33,553 nt of DNA from JAENZQ01 sp964553505 (lineage in GTDB: Bacteria; Bacillota; Clostridia; Peptostreptococcales; JAAYPU01): positions 1 to 33,553 of the forward strand of contig CAZKKX010000007.1 of the NCBI GenBank assembly GCA_964553505.1, given 5' to 3'. The notes under the pieces are model-generated. The model saw only the letters and a program-made list of their open reading frames with translations, was not told the DNA's origin and did not search any database. This document shows positions 16,879-25,316 of the stretch, one piece after another. A program made the position numbers and the translations under genes. The stretch's first letter is position 1. Each line of letters starts with the position of its first letter.

Positions 16879-17661
16879 CTAAATGGCTGTATCATCCGGC
16901 ATAATTTTCTTTTCCTGTAACAATTTATTTGCTTCTTCTATATCCTTACAAGTATCGATGCCAATCCAGTATCCATTGTGTTTATATACGGCAAGCTCAC
17001 CTTTATTAGCAAGTTCAACCAACATAGTTTTTTCAAGTACACAAGTCGGATTCTCTGTTAAATATGAAAAAGCTTCTCTGTTACATATAAAAAAGCCCCC
17101 ATTAATAATATGATCTAATTTTGGCTTTTCTTTAAACGATACTGCAATACCATTTTCGACAGTCAGAATTCCATAATTACTTTTATAATCAACACCTGTT
17201 ACCGTAACCATTTTCCCCATTCTCTCATGATAGTCGACTAAATCTTTTAAATTAACATCTGCCAAACCGTCCCCATAAGTGAGAAAAAATCGGTCGCCTT
17301 GAACATATTCTTCAATCTTTTTTACCCTTGCACCGGTCATGGTATCTTCACCTGTATCTACAAAGGTAATATTCCATTTGTCGTTATATCTTTTTTTCTT
17401 GACTTTTATTTTCGATGCAAAAGTATACTTTTCATTACCAACTAAATCATCATATATATTTCTGTTACTGAAATGCTCTTTTATTTCCTTTCCTTTATAA
17501 CCTAATGGTAATATGAAATCATTATAACCATAACTACTGTAATGCTTCATAATATGCCAAATGATCGGATGCCCTCTTACAATCGCTAACGGTTTTGGGA
17601 TGTTAGAAGTGATTGGTCTCATTCTCAGTCCTTTTCCGCCACACAGAATAATAACGTCCAA
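16879..17661 (-). CDS. rfbF: Glucose-1-phosphate cytidylyltransferase
   Basis: A 260-residue nucleotidyltransferase that makes CDP-glucose from CTP and glucose 1-phosphate. It shows the pyrophosphorylase motif LCGGKGLRMRPITSNIPKPL at the N-terminus, FVDTGEDTMTGARVKK, YGDGLADV with the metal-binding Asp, and NGGFFICNREAF. The ending NGYWIGIDTCKDIEEANKLL is typical of RfbF. The start is TTG at 17661 with GGAAG seven bases upstream. It supplies RfbG. A terminator-like hairpin separates it from the next gene, so it may be expressed at a higher level than the rest of the cluster. Confidence 0.93.
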   Translation of the reverse strand: MDVIILCGGKGLRMRPITSNIPKPLAIVRGHPIIWHIMKHYSSYGYNDFILPLGYKGKEIKEHFSNRNIYDDLVGNEKYTFASKIKVKKKRYNDKWNITFVDTGEDTMTGARVKKIEEYVQGDRFFLTYGDGLADVNLKDLVDYHERMGKMVTVTGVDYKSNYGILTVENGIAVSFKEKPKLDHIINGGFFICNREAFSYLTENPTCVLEKTMLVELANKGELAVYKHNGYWIGIDTCKDIEEANKLLQEKKIMPDDTAI

Positions 17662-17806
17662 TATTACACTTCCTTTGTATATTCATATTCTTTTTCCTTA
17701 CCATTCTATTCCAGAAAATTTTAGATGTGACAGAGAAAACTCTTTTGAAATTACAATTTAGAATTGACAATGACGGATAGAAATTATGCCTAATAATAAT
17801 TCTTGA

Positions 17807-17832
17807 TAAAAAAAAATGCAGTGAATACTGCA
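17807..17832 (-). terminator. Rho-independent terminator of the CYTH gene
   Basis: On the minus strand TGCAGT (17832-17827), loop ATTC and ACTGCA (17822-17817) are followed by a run of nine T. It lies about 70 bases past the CYTH stop. Confidence 0.7.
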
Positions 17833-17899
17833 AAAACAGATTATTATTACTTGCATAAATATTTTATTTCTTAACACATACACATATAAACATACACCA

Positions 17900-18520
17900 T
17901 TATATCAGTCCTAAAAGCCTTAGTCCCCGTTCATATTTACTTACAGGCTGCGGCTTCAACTTAAATTTTAGGGACAAATCTTTTCCGAAGGTTTCAAGAC
18001 AGGATTGACTTCCTTTCAGCAACTCTAATTCAAGCTCACAAAATCTTTCTCTCCCACATTCCGTGATAACTTCACCTTTATCAAAGGCCAATTCTATCAA
18101 GCACTCTCCGGTTTCTATCTCTTTTTTTTTCCTTGCAAACTCTGTAATCACTTTTGGAACCAAAATCTGGTTATTTATGGCTTCTTCTAAACTCTCCCCC
18201 AGCTCTATTTTCAATAATATGTTTTTTATATCTACGACTTCTTTATCGTTTATATTCATGTTCCATTCTTTACGTGAAAAAATCCCATTTTTATAAGCCC
18301 CATGTGCTTTTACTGTCGCACTTGTGTTTTTACCTTCCTTACGAATCCTAAATGCAATCTGTCTCTTTAAAAGAATATTGTTTGGAGTATCATAATATAC
18401 AGCTTTCAATTTTTCCTCTGTCATATCATATATTGAAAGGTAACGTTTTACTTGATATAATATCGTCTCTGATTCTTCATATTCTATATGGTATTTCAAT
18501 TCTACCTCAGTATTTTTCAT
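17900..18520 (-). CDS. CYTH domain protein (triphosphate tunnel family)
   Basis: A 206-residue single-domain CYTH protein. The signature ExExK is EVELKYH at residues 5-11. Further tunnel residues are in YYDTPNNILLKRQIAFRIRKEG, SATVKAHG, RKEWN, LIELAFDKGEV and FCELELELLKG. Family members hydrolyse inorganic triphosphate or bind phosphorylated substrates. There is no CHAD domain attached, unlike many bacterial relatives that act on polyphosphate. It appears to stand alone: the upstream glnA gene is divergent, and a terminator follows. AAAGGAAATAGA precedes the ATG. The exact substrate is not predictable. Confidence 0.88.
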   Translation of the reverse strand: MKNTEVELKYHIEYEESETILYQVKRYLSIYDMTEEKLKAVYYDTPNNILLKRQIAFRIRKEGKNTSATVKAHGAYKNGIFSRKEWNMNINDKEVVDIKNILLKIELGESLEEAINNQILVPKVITEFARKKKEIETGECLIELAFDKGEVITECGRERFCELELELLKGSQSCLETFGKDLSLKFKLKPQPVSKYERGLRLLGLI

Positions 18521-18713
18521 TCTATTTCCTTTCTTCGCAATTTACTCTTATTTTACCATACTTACTTCTAACAGATGATTATAACAAAAGATTCATTTAC
18601 ATAGATATCATCGATTTTTTCAGTATTTTCGAGGATTATTATGGAAAAGCCTCTTATAAAAGAACTGCCCTATATATACCCCTCTTAATAGATTACAATC
18701 CTTCTAAATCAGT

Positions 18714-18742
18714 TTGTTAGTTTATTTTTTTATGGATATAAT
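18714..18742 (+). promoter_or_regulatory. Sigma-A promoter of glnA
   Basis: TTGTTA (18714-18719), a 17-base spacer and a perfect TATAAT (18737-18742) lie just upstream of the glnA ribosome site. The predicted leader is only about 35-40 bases, which leaves no room for a T-box or riboswitch. The 255 bases between the CYTH start and glnA hold nothing else that I recognise. Confidence 0.65.
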
Positions 18743-18787
18743 AATACAGTTAGTTATTATGTTTTACAAGAAAGGATGTATTACTTT

Positions 18788-20140
18788 ATGTTATTCGATG
18801 ATTCGGATAGTCACAAGAAAAGCGCTATTAAAGAAAAAATCAAAAAAAACGGACATGAATTTATCAGATTACAATTTACCGATATTTTCGGCATGTCAAA
18901 AAACATGGCAATTACAACTGACGAGTTAGATAAAGCTCTTGATGGAAAACTTATGTTTGATGGTTCATCAATTGATGGCTTTGGCAGAATAGAAGAATCC
19001 GATATGTATCTGGTTCCTGATCTGGATACCTTTGAATCCGTTCCCTGGAGACCTGGAAATGGAAGTGAAGAGATTTCCAATATATTCTGTAATGTATATG
19101 CCCGGGACGGAAAACCCTTTCGTGGATGCCCACGCCATATTCTTAAATTAGCATTGGACGAAGCTGAAGAAATGGGTTTCAATCTAAGTGTTGGTCCTGA
19201 AGGTGAATTCTTTCTTTTTCATTTAGATGAAAATGGGGATCCGACCTTTGATATTCACGATGATGCCGGATACTTTGATTTATCACCTGTAGATAAAGGC
19301 GAATCTGCCCGTAGAGATATCATTTTAACAATGAAAAAATACGGTTTTTCCATTGAAGCTTCTCATCATGAAGTTGCCCCCGGACAGCATGAAATAGATT
19401 TTAAATACGAAGAAGCTATGACAGCTGCCGATAAATGGATGTCATTCAAACAAATCGTTAAAAATATCGCACATCATCATGGTTTATATGCTTCCTTTAT
19501 CCCAAAACCCTTTACAGGAGAAAATGCAAATGCCATGCACTGCAATCAATCTCTTTCAAGAGACGGCAAAAACATCTTTTATGACGCCAATGATTCCATT
19601 GGTCTAAGCAAAACAGCAAGATATTATATTGGCGGCTTGATTGAACATGCGAAAGGAATTGCAGCAATATGCAATCCCACCATTAATTCCTATAAACGTC
19701 TCGTTCCCGGATATGAAGCACCAACAAACATTACTTGGTCCAGATCCAACAGATCAGCCTTTATCCGAATTCCTGACAGCAGAGAAGAAGGAACCCGTGT
19801 TGAATTACGGACCCCGGATCCTACTGCAAACCCCTATCTGGTTTTTGCAGTAATGCTTAGAGCCGGCCTTGATGGGATTAAGAATCAAATAGAACCCCCC
19901 GGCGAATGCAGCGAGAACCTATACTATATGACTGAAAAAGATAAGAACAGTTTCAGCATTGAAAAATATCCAAGAGATCTTTTTGAAGCTTTGGAATACA
20001 TGAAGCAGGATCCCCTTATAATTGATACTCTTGGAAACCACTCATTTAATGTTTTTTATAAAACTAAATTGAAAGAGTGGCAGTCTTACCAGAAGGAAGT
20101 TCATAAATGGGAAATTAAACAATATTTAAAACGATATTAA
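18788..20140 (+). CDS. glnA: Glutamine synthetase, type I
   Basis: A 450-residue GSI that makes glutamine from glutamate, ammonia and ATP. Active-site motifs are MFDGSSIDG (56-64), GPEGEFFLF (136-144), HHEVAPGQHEIDF (193-205), MHCNQSL (250-256), the flap NSYKRLVPGYEAP (300-312), RSAFIRIP (322-329) and DPTANPYL. The C-terminal YLKRY end matches Gram-positive GSI-alpha enzymes, which are feedback inhibited. One oddity is the loop before MHCN, which reads GENANA where Bacillus GlnA has GVNGSG; two glycines near the glutamate site become alanine. I choose the ATG at 18788 because AAAGGA sits 11 bases upstream; the ATG at 18776 overlaps that site. It is monocistronic, with a terminator at 20155. 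Confidence 0.95.
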   Translation: MLFDDSDSHKKSAIKEKIKKNGHEFIRLQFTDIFGMSKNMAITTDELDKALDGKLMFDGSSIDGFGRIEESDMYLVPDLDTFESVPWRPGNGSEEISNIFCNVYARDGKPFRGCPRHILKLALDEAEEMGFNLSVGPEGEFFLFHLDENGDPTFDIHDDAGYFDLSPVDKGESARRDIILTMKKYGFSIEASHHEVAPGQHEIDFKYEEAMTAADKWMSFKQIVKNIAHHHGLYASFIPKPFTGENANAMHCNQSLSRDGKNIFYDANDSIGLSKTARYYIGGLIEHAKGIAAICNPTINSYKRLVPGYEAPTNITWSRSNRSAFIRIPDSREEGTRVELRTPDPTANPYLVFAVMLRAGLDGIKNQIEPPGECSENLYYMTEKDKNSFSIEKYPRDLFEALEYMKQDPLIIDTLGNHSFNVFYKTKLKEWQSYQKEVHKWEIKQYLKRY

Positions 20141-20154
20141 ATGCCGTTATAAGA

Positions 20155-20187
20155 GGAGAATAAAAATATAATTTATTCTCCTTTTTT
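20155..20187 (+). terminator. Rho-independent terminator of glnA
   Basis: GGAGAATAAA (20155-20164) pairs perfectly with TTTATTCTCC (20172-20181) around a 7-base loop, then TTTTTT. Confidence 0.85.
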
Positions 20188-20219
20188 ACTTTTAAGTATT
20201 TTTTTATATATCCACAATA

Positions 20220-20228
20220 TGCTATAAT
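20220..20228 (+). promoter_or_regulatory. Extended -10 promoter of the small membrane gene
   Basis: TGCTATAAT is an extended -10 element (TGn plus TATAAT), 32 bases upstream of the ATG at 20260. The -35 region is only a T-run. Confidence 0.4.
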
Positions 20229-20259
20229 AGGATAATAATAGATTAGGAGATGCCAAATA

Positions 20260-20616
20260 ATGTTTCAAACTAAAACAAAACCAAATTTTTTATACGCTCC
20301 AAAAATTATGACTATTGCATATATTTTGCTCCTTGTCTATCTATCCTTAGATTCTTTTAAGTCCGAATTGCCTTTGTCTCACCAAATAATGAGTTTTGTC
20401 ATTTATATGGTTCCTGTTCTAATTCTATTATTATTTCTCTGGATATCCTGTAAATATACACTTATTGGCGGCAGCTTATATATTGTCTCCGGTATTCTTA
20501 TGATCATACTCTGGGATCCTTTTAAAAAAATCAGTGGTTTTCTGGCAGCTCCTTTGCCTTTAATGACCATTGGTTTTCTTTTCATTATATTTGGTATATT
20601 AAATAAGAAATACTGA
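20260..20616 (+). CDS. Small integral membrane protein, unknown function
   Basis: A 118-residue protein with four hydrophobic segments (about 16-33, 42-63, 67-85 and 94-113) and short charged ends (MFQTKTKPNF, NKKY). I do not recognise the family. The ATG has TTAGGAGAT upstream with a long spacer. It has its own promoter-like element after the glnA terminator, and it converges with the Crp/Fnr gene. The context gives no clear role. Confidence 0.65.
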   Translation: MFQTKTKPNFLYAPKIMTIAYILLLVYLSLDSFKSELPLSHQIMSFVIYMVPVLILLLFLWISCKYTLIGGSLYIVSGILMIILWDPFKKISGFLAAPLPLMTIGFLFIIFGILNKKY

Positions 20617-20642
20617 ATTTATAAGTATTCGTCCTGTATTTA

Positions 20643-21335
20643 TTAATCCACCATTTTCTTTAGCGATTCCACATCTTTTATTTGAATAGAAGACAAATAG
20701 TAGTCAATTGTCCCTTCTTCTTTCATTCGGCTCATTTCACGAGACATGGAAGGTCTTGATACATTCAAGAACTCTGCCAGTTCATTTCTGTTCATGGGCA
20801 GCATAAAGGTTGGTTTTCCGGTCTTTTTATACTGCTCCAGTAAAAAAGCACTGATCTTTCCCCGCATACTTCTAATGGTCAGATATTCTACTTTTTTATT
20901 CAGATTCAAAGCCTTTTCAGAAACGATTTCCAGCATATTTAATATCAGCTTTTTATGTCCCATGCATGCATTCCGACAACTTCCTACGATTTTATCGCCG
21001 GATACAAATAAGGTCGTGCAGTCTTCCTGGGCCTGAACAGTTGAAGGCCAACTTGTTAAGTTGGAAAAAACCGCTATCTCTCCAAAAAGATCACCTGGTT
21101 CTAACAGCGTCATAATAAAGCGCTCTCCTGCAGCATTTTCTTTCAGAACGGTGGCCGAACCGGACAAGAGAACACCTACTCCCTCAAATCTTTCCCCGGC
21201 ATGTACGATATAGTCATTTTTTGAAAACTTAGCCATTCTTGGTTTGATGCAATCAATCATAAATTTCAAATCTTTTTTGTCTATATCACAAAACAGTGCA
21301 GTAGCCGAAATCGTATCAATCCATTTTTCATACAT
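20643..21335 (-). CDS. Crp/Fnr family transcriptional regulator (HcpR-like by context)
   Basis: A 230-residue regulator. The cyclic-nucleotide-like beta-roll covers residues about 15-130 (GVGVLLSGSATVL, LLEPGDLFGEIAVF). A dimer helix follows, then a helix-turn-helix near 185-210 (NRNELAEFLNVSRPSMSREM). There is no N-terminal Fnr-type cysteine cluster; the cysteines near CRNACMG (about 120-126) could matter for sensing. It is transcribed divergently from the ferredoxin-hcp pair, the usual place for HcpR, which activates hcp under nitrosative stress in clostridia and other anaerobes. The target is therefore inferred with fair confidence, the signal (NO or nitrite) less so. Confidence 0.88.
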   Translation of the reverse strand: MYEKWIDTISATALFCDIDKKDLKFMIDCIKPRMAKFSKNDYIVHAGERFEGVGVLLSGSATVLKENAAGERFIMTLLEPGDLFGEIAVFSNLTSWPSTVQAQEDCTTLFVSGDKIVGSCRNACMGHKKLILNMLEIVSEKALNLNKKVEYLTIRSMRGKISAFLLEQYKKTGKPTFMLPMNRNELAEFLNVSRPSMSREMSRMKEEGTIDYYLSSIQIKDVESLKKMVD

Positions 21336-21355
21336 TTATCTCACCCCTTCAATAA

Positions 21356-21377
21356 TAACAAATGTTGCTGCAGCTAC
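21356..21377. promoter_or_regulatory. Candidate Crp/Fnr operator (two overlapping palindromes)
   Basis: TAACA-AA-TGTTG (21356-21367) is an inverted repeat with one mismatch. It overlaps GTTGCTGCAGCTAC (21364-21377), which has one mismatched pair. Both lie between the regulator start and the divergent ferredoxin gene, downstream of the regulator's promoter (autorepression possible) and 70-95 bases before the ferredoxin start (activation possible). Confidence 0.4.
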
Positions 21378-21392
21378 CGATTTCCTTTTTTT

Positions 21393-21421
21393 ATTATATT
21401 ATACTCAAGATACATTAACAA
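21393..21421 (-). promoter_or_regulatory. Sigma-A promoter of the Crp/Fnr regulator
   Basis: On the minus strand TTGTTA (21421-21416), a 17-base spacer and TATAAT (21398-21393) form a near-consensus promoter about 60 bases before the ATG at 21335. Confidence 0.6.
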
Positions 21422-21449
21422 TTAATAATATTTGAAAGGAGCAATAAAA

Positions 21450-22163
21450 ATGAAAAGAAACATTATTAAAATAGATGAGAGTAAATGTAACGGCTGTGGT
21501 CTCTGTATCGATGCCTGCCATGAAGGTGCTCTTCAACTGGTAGACGGAAAGGCTAAATTAGTCTCAGATATATATTGTGACGGCTTGGGGGATTGCCTCC
21601 CCGAATGTCCTACAGGTGCTATTGCCATAGAAGAACGTGAAGCAAAAGCTTATGATGAAGAAGCTGTTAAAGAACATCTGAAAGAAAAAAAAGAGAGTTC
21701 ATCCAATCTTCCTTGCGGGTGCCCAGGAACGCAAGCAAAAACCCTTGAGAGAAAGAGTCCAATAGAAAAAGGGACATTCGAATCCCATGCGATTGAATCT
21801 CAATTACAACAATGGCCCTGTCAAATAAAGCTGGTTCCACCTAATGCACCTTACTTCAGAAATGCCCATTTGCTTATTGCAGCCGATTGTACGGCATTTG
21901 CATACGGAAACCTGCATAATGATTTTATGAAAAATAAGATAACTCTGATTGGTTGCCCAAAACTGGATAGCATTGATTACTCTAATAAACTAACAGATAT
22001 CCTGAGACATAATGATATCAAAAGTGTAACCGTACTCAGAATGGAAGTCCCTTGCTGCGGCGGCATGACTCATGCTGTAACAACAGCACTAAAAAATTCA
22101 GAAAAAATGATCCCTTGGAACGTAATTACCATAGGAACCAACGGCACCATAACTGAGAACTAA
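21450..22163 (+). CDS. 4Fe-4S ferredoxin-type protein linked to Hcp
   Basis: A 237-residue protein. Its N-terminal 60 residues are a ferredoxin domain (CNGCGLCIDACHEG, then CDGLGDCLPECPTGAI) with eight clustered cysteines, enough for two [4Fe-4S] clusters. The rest is a larger domain with further cysteines (LPCGCPG, WPC, AADCTAFA, IGCPKLD, VPCCGGMTH) of a type commonly found beside hcp in clostridia. It probably passes electrons to hydroxylamine reductase, encoded next on the same strand. The ATG at 21450 has AAAGGAG eight bases upstream. Expression is likely controlled by the divergent Crp/Fnr regulator. Confidence 0.9.
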   Translation: MKRNIIKIDESKCNGCGLCIDACHEGALQLVDGKAKLVSDIYCDGLGDCLPECPTGAIAIEEREAKAYDEEAVKEHLKEKKESSSNLPCGCPGTQAKTLERKSPIEKGTFESHAIESQLQQWPCQIKLVPPNAPYFRNAHLLIAADCTAFAYGNLHNDFMKNKITLIGCPKLDSIDYSNKLTDILRHNDIKSVTVLRMEVPCCGGMTHAVTTALKNSEKMIPWNVITIGTNGTITEN

Positions 22164-22188
22164 AATCATTAGAGGTTAAAGTTAAGGA

Positions 22189-22218
22189 ATGTAGATTTTG
22201 CTTAAGCAAAATCTACAT
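22189..22218. repeat. Perfect 30-bp palindrome between the ferredoxin gene and hcp
   Basis: ATGTAGATTTTGC (22189-22201) and GCAAAATCTACAT (22206-22218) flank TTAA, giving a perfect 30-base palindrome. The RNA could fold into a 13-bp stem. No run of T follows directly, so it is not a standard terminator. It may be a processing or attenuation element, or an operator for hcp. Confidence 0.8.
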
Positions 22219-22276
22219 CAACTCTTATCTTTTATATATTATCTTTTATCTTACTTAATTTTAAAGGAGGAATATC

Positions 22277-23842
22277 ATGTCAAAAATGTTTTGTTTTCAA
22301 TGTGAGCAAACTGCAGGATGCAGCGGGTGTACCAAAGTAGGTATTTGCGGAAAACAACCTGATGTCGCAAATAAGCAGGATGAGCTGACTTGTGCATTAA
22401 TTGGCCTTGCAAGAGCAGCATCCGGAAAAACTCCCGGAAAAAAAGCGGATGAACTAATGATGCAAAGTTTATTTGCCACCATTACCAATGTAAACTTTGA
22501 CAGCAATCGTATCGACGAACTCAAAGAGCTTGTAGCAGCTGAAAAAGAAACTCTCGGAGGAGCCGAAGACTTTCTCTGGGAAGAACTTTGGAAAGGCAAT
22601 GAGGATATCGTCTCACTGCGTTCAACCTTATTGCTTGGAATACGTGGAATGGCTGCATATGCATATCATGCTTATGTACTGGGGAAAAAAGATTCTGAAA
22701 TCACTTCCTGGTTTTACAAAGGAATGCTTGCACTTGGAGAAGAGCATTCGATTGACGAATGGCTGAATCTGCTTATGGAATTTGGTCAGATTAATCTAAA
22801 ATGCATGGCACTCTTGGATGAAGCAAATACTTCAACATACGGTCATCCGACACCCGTTAAAGTACCGATGAAAATTGAAAAAGGCCCATTTATCGTTGTT
22901 ACAGGTCATGATTTATACGATTTGAAACAGCTTCTTGAACAAACTGAAGGTAAAGGTATAAACATCTATACCCACAGCGAAATGCTTCCTGCACATGGCT
23001 ATCCCGAGCTAAAAAAATATGCACATTTAAAAGGAAACTATGGCACAGCTTGGCAAAACCAACAAAAGGAATTTGCAGAAATACCCGCTCCTATTCTATT
23101 TACTACAAACTGCTTAATGCCGCCAAAAGTCGGCTACGCAGACCGTGTATTCACAACAGCTGTTGTAGGCTACCCTGAAATACAACATATTCCCGAATCA
23201 AAAGACGGCAAGAAAGATTTTACGGATATAATTAATAAAGCATTGGAACTGGGGGGGTGGAAAGAGGATAAACAACTGACGGGTATAAACGGAGGCACTG
23301 AATTAATGACAGGGTTTGCCCGAAATACTGTGCTCGGGGTTGCCGATAAAGTAATTGATGCTGTCAAAGCAGGTGCTATAAAGCATTTCTTCCTTGTCGG
23401 AGGTTGCGACGGAGCAAAAACAGGCAGAAATTATTATACAAAATTTGTTAAGCAAGCACCAAAAGATACAGTTGTTCTTACGCTCGCCTGTGGTAAATAT
23501 CGATTTAACGATTTAGATATAGGAGAAATTGGAGGTCTTCCCAGAATTATGGATATGGGACAATGTAATGATGCTTACTCGGCAATTCAGGTTGCGTCTG
23601 CACTTGCAAATGCCTTTGATTGTGATATAAACGAATTGCCTCTGACATTGGTGCTTTCATGGTACGAGCAAAAGGCTGTATGTATCCTTCTTACACTACT
23701 GTCTCTTGGTATTAAAAATATTTATCTGGGACCAACTCTTCCGGCATTCATTTCATCTAATGTATTGGATGTGCTTGTTGAAAAGTTTGACATTAACCCG
23801 ATATCTTCACCCGAAGAAGATCTTAATGCAATCCTGGGTTAG
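22277..23842 (+). CDS. hcp: Hydroxylamine reductase (hybrid cluster protein)
   Basis: A 521-residue hybrid-cluster protein. The N-terminal cysteines C6, C9, C18 and C24 (MFCFQCEQ, SGCTKVGICG) bind the cubane cluster. Hybrid-cluster ligands are visible in FTTNCLMPP, GGCDGAKTGRNYYT, LACGKYRFN and LSWYEQKAV (Glu). Hcp reduces hydroxylamine in vitro and is now thought to act mainly in NO and nitrosylation stress. It is cytoplasmic and follows its likely electron donor by about 113 bases, with the palindrome at 22189 in between. GGAGGAAT precedes the ATG. The length fits the shorter, anaerobe-type class. Confidence 0.97.
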   Translation: MSKMFCFQCEQTAGCSGCTKVGICGKQPDVANKQDELTCALIGLARAASGKTPGKKADELMMQSLFATITNVNFDSNRIDELKELVAAEKETLGGAEDFLWEELWKGNEDIVSLRSTLLLGIRGMAAYAYHAYVLGKKDSEITSWFYKGMLALGEEHSIDEWLNLLMEFGQINLKCMALLDEANTSTYGHPTPVKVPMKIEKGPFIVVTGHDLYDLKQLLEQTEGKGINIYTHSEMLPAHGYPELKKYAHLKGNYGTAWQNQQKEFAEIPAPILFTTNCLMPPKVGYADRVFTTAVVGYPEIQHIPESKDGKKDFTDIINKALELGGWKEDKQLTGINGGTELMTGFARNTVLGVADKVIDAVKAGAIKHFFLVGGCDGAKTGRNYYTKFVKQAPKDTVVLTLACGKYRFNDLDIGEIGGLPRIMDMGQCNDAYSAIQVASALANAFDCDINELPLTLVLSWYEQKAVCILLTLLSLGIKNIYLGPTLPAFISSNVLDVLVEKFDINPISSPEEDLNAILG

Positions 23843-23856
23843 TATTCGGATTTAAT

Positions 23857-23889
23857 AGTGAGGTTTTGCAAATCAAAACCTCACTTTTT
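23857..23889 (+). terminator. Rho-independent terminator of hcp
   Basis: AGTGAGGTTTTG (23857-23868) pairs perfectly with CAAAACCTCACT (23874-23885) over a 5-base loop, followed by TTTT and a pyrimidine-rich stretch. Confidence 0.85.
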
Positions 23890-23921
23890 CTTTTTCTTCC
23901 AAAATCATACCCATATCCTTC

Positions 23922-25316
23922 TTATTTATTATATTTACTCAATTCAAACCAGAATGTGCTTCCCATACCTATCTGACTCTCAACTCCATAATTAAAATTA
24001 TGCGCTTCTAAGATATTCTTAACAATTGTTAAACCAAGTCCTGTCCCAACTTTTCTCTCTTCCGGCTTGTCCGCTTTATAAAATCTATCCCAGACGTATT
24101 CTATTTCGTTTTGAGGAATTCCTTCTCCCGTATCTAAAACCTCTATTCTTATTGAATTAAATTTCTCAACAGTACGGATTGTAATAGTACCGCCTTCATT
24201 TGTATGATTTAATGCATTATCGATTAGATTATAAAGAACTTGTTCCATTCTGTTCTCATCTGCTAAGACCATTGTCTCGGTAATGCTTTCTTTATTAATC
24301 GTTATCCTTGTTTTTTGACTTATAATTTCATATTTTATAAAAATTTTATCGATAAGCTTATTGATTCTAAACTCTGTTTGATTTAAAAACATATATCCTG
24401 ACTGCATTTGAGAAAGGTTCAAAATATCTTCAACAATATGACTTAATCTGTCGGTCTCTTCAATAATAATCTCCAATTGTTTCTCTCTTTTATGTGTATA
24501 ATCTCCTGTAACATCACGGATAGTCTCCGCATATCCTTTAATAAGGCTTAGAGGCGTTCTAAGTTCATGGGAAACATTGGCAATCAAATCTTTTCTGAGT
24601 TGATCAACTTTTAATAACTCTCTTCCCATATGATTTATGGTTTTTGCCAACTTGCCTATTTCATCTTTACGTTCAACTGCAGTTCTTGCACACAAATTGC
24701 CCTCTGCCATTTCCTGTGAAACTTTCGTAATATCCTGTATTGGTTTTGTAAATGTCCGGGATATCAAATAAGATATCAATATAGCCGCAGCCATCAAAAT
24801 AGCAGAAATATAAAGCAGTTGAATTTTTAGTATCCCTGCAGTTTCCTCAACAGGTGCCATGGGAACTATTAATAAAAGTACGCCTTCCATCGTCTCAGGA
24901 AAACCAACAGGCAACCCTATTAAAACGTATTTACTGTTAAATCGTGGATGAGACATCTCAAGGCGTATCGTATCACCTATTAGAGCTTCTTGAAAAGCTT
25001 CTCTCTTAATACTGTTCTTTATCATTGCCATATGATTGCTTTCTCCGGTTATATACACCATATTTTCGCTTAGGTCATAAAGCTCTGCAGTCAAATTGTT
25101 GTTATATGCAAAGGCATCTAAATAGCTTTCAAAATTAGTCATCCCTTCTTTTTTTACTTCACGGATCATTTCTAATCCAGAATCTTCAATCTCTGAAATC
25201 CTTAGGTTTGTGTAAAAATAATTTAAAAAAACGATCTGAAAAAGCCATAAAAGAATGAGCATGATTACAACAAGTGCTATCATTCCCATCCAGAGCTTTA
25301 ATCCAATACTTTTCAT
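23922..25316 (-). CDS. Sensor histidine kinase with HAMP domain
   Basis: A 464-residue kinase. Membrane segments lie near residues 9-31 and 166-187 and flank an extracellular sensor of about 130 residues. HAMP follows (TKPIQDITKVSQEMAEGNL), then the H-box ANVSHELRTPLSLIKGYAE and an ATPase domain with VLYNLIDNALNHT, VLDTGEGIP, WDRFYKAD and GTGLGLTIVKNI. Its ATG overlaps the end of the regulator gene by four bases, so the pair is co-translated. The signal is unknown. The overall form is like PhoR/ResE-type envelope sensors. Confidence 0.95.
   Translation of the reverse strand: MKSIGLKLWMGMIALVVIMLILLWLFQIVFLNYFYTNLRISEIEDSGLEMIREVKKEGMTNFESYLDAFAYNNNLTAELYDLSENMVYITGESNHMAMIKNSIKREAFQEALIGDTIRLEMSHPRFNSKYVLIGLPVGFPETMEGVLLLIVPMAPVEETAGILKIQLLYISAILMAAAILISYLISRTFTKPIQDITKVSQEMAEGNLCARTAVERKDEIGKLAKTINHMGRELLKVDQLRKDLIANVSHELRTPLSLIKGYAETIRDVTGDYTHKREKQLEIIIEETDRLSHIVEDILNLSQMQSGYMFLNQTEFRINKLIDKIFIKYEIISQKTRITINKESITETMVLADENRMEQVLYNLIDNALNHTNEGGTITIRTVEKFNSIRIEVLDTGEGIPQNEIEYVWDRFYKADKPEERKVGTGLGLTIVKNILEAHNFNYGVESQIGMGSTFWFELSKYNK

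Noticed and set aside
18352..18720. Open frame of 122 codons on the plus strand ahead of glnA
   Set aside because: It overlaps the CYTH gene on the other strand, has no ribosome site or family similarity, and ends in AT-rich spacer.
18743..18787. Riboswitch or T-box in the glnA leader
   Set aside because: The promoter prediction leaves a leader of fewer than 45 bases with no stable structure.
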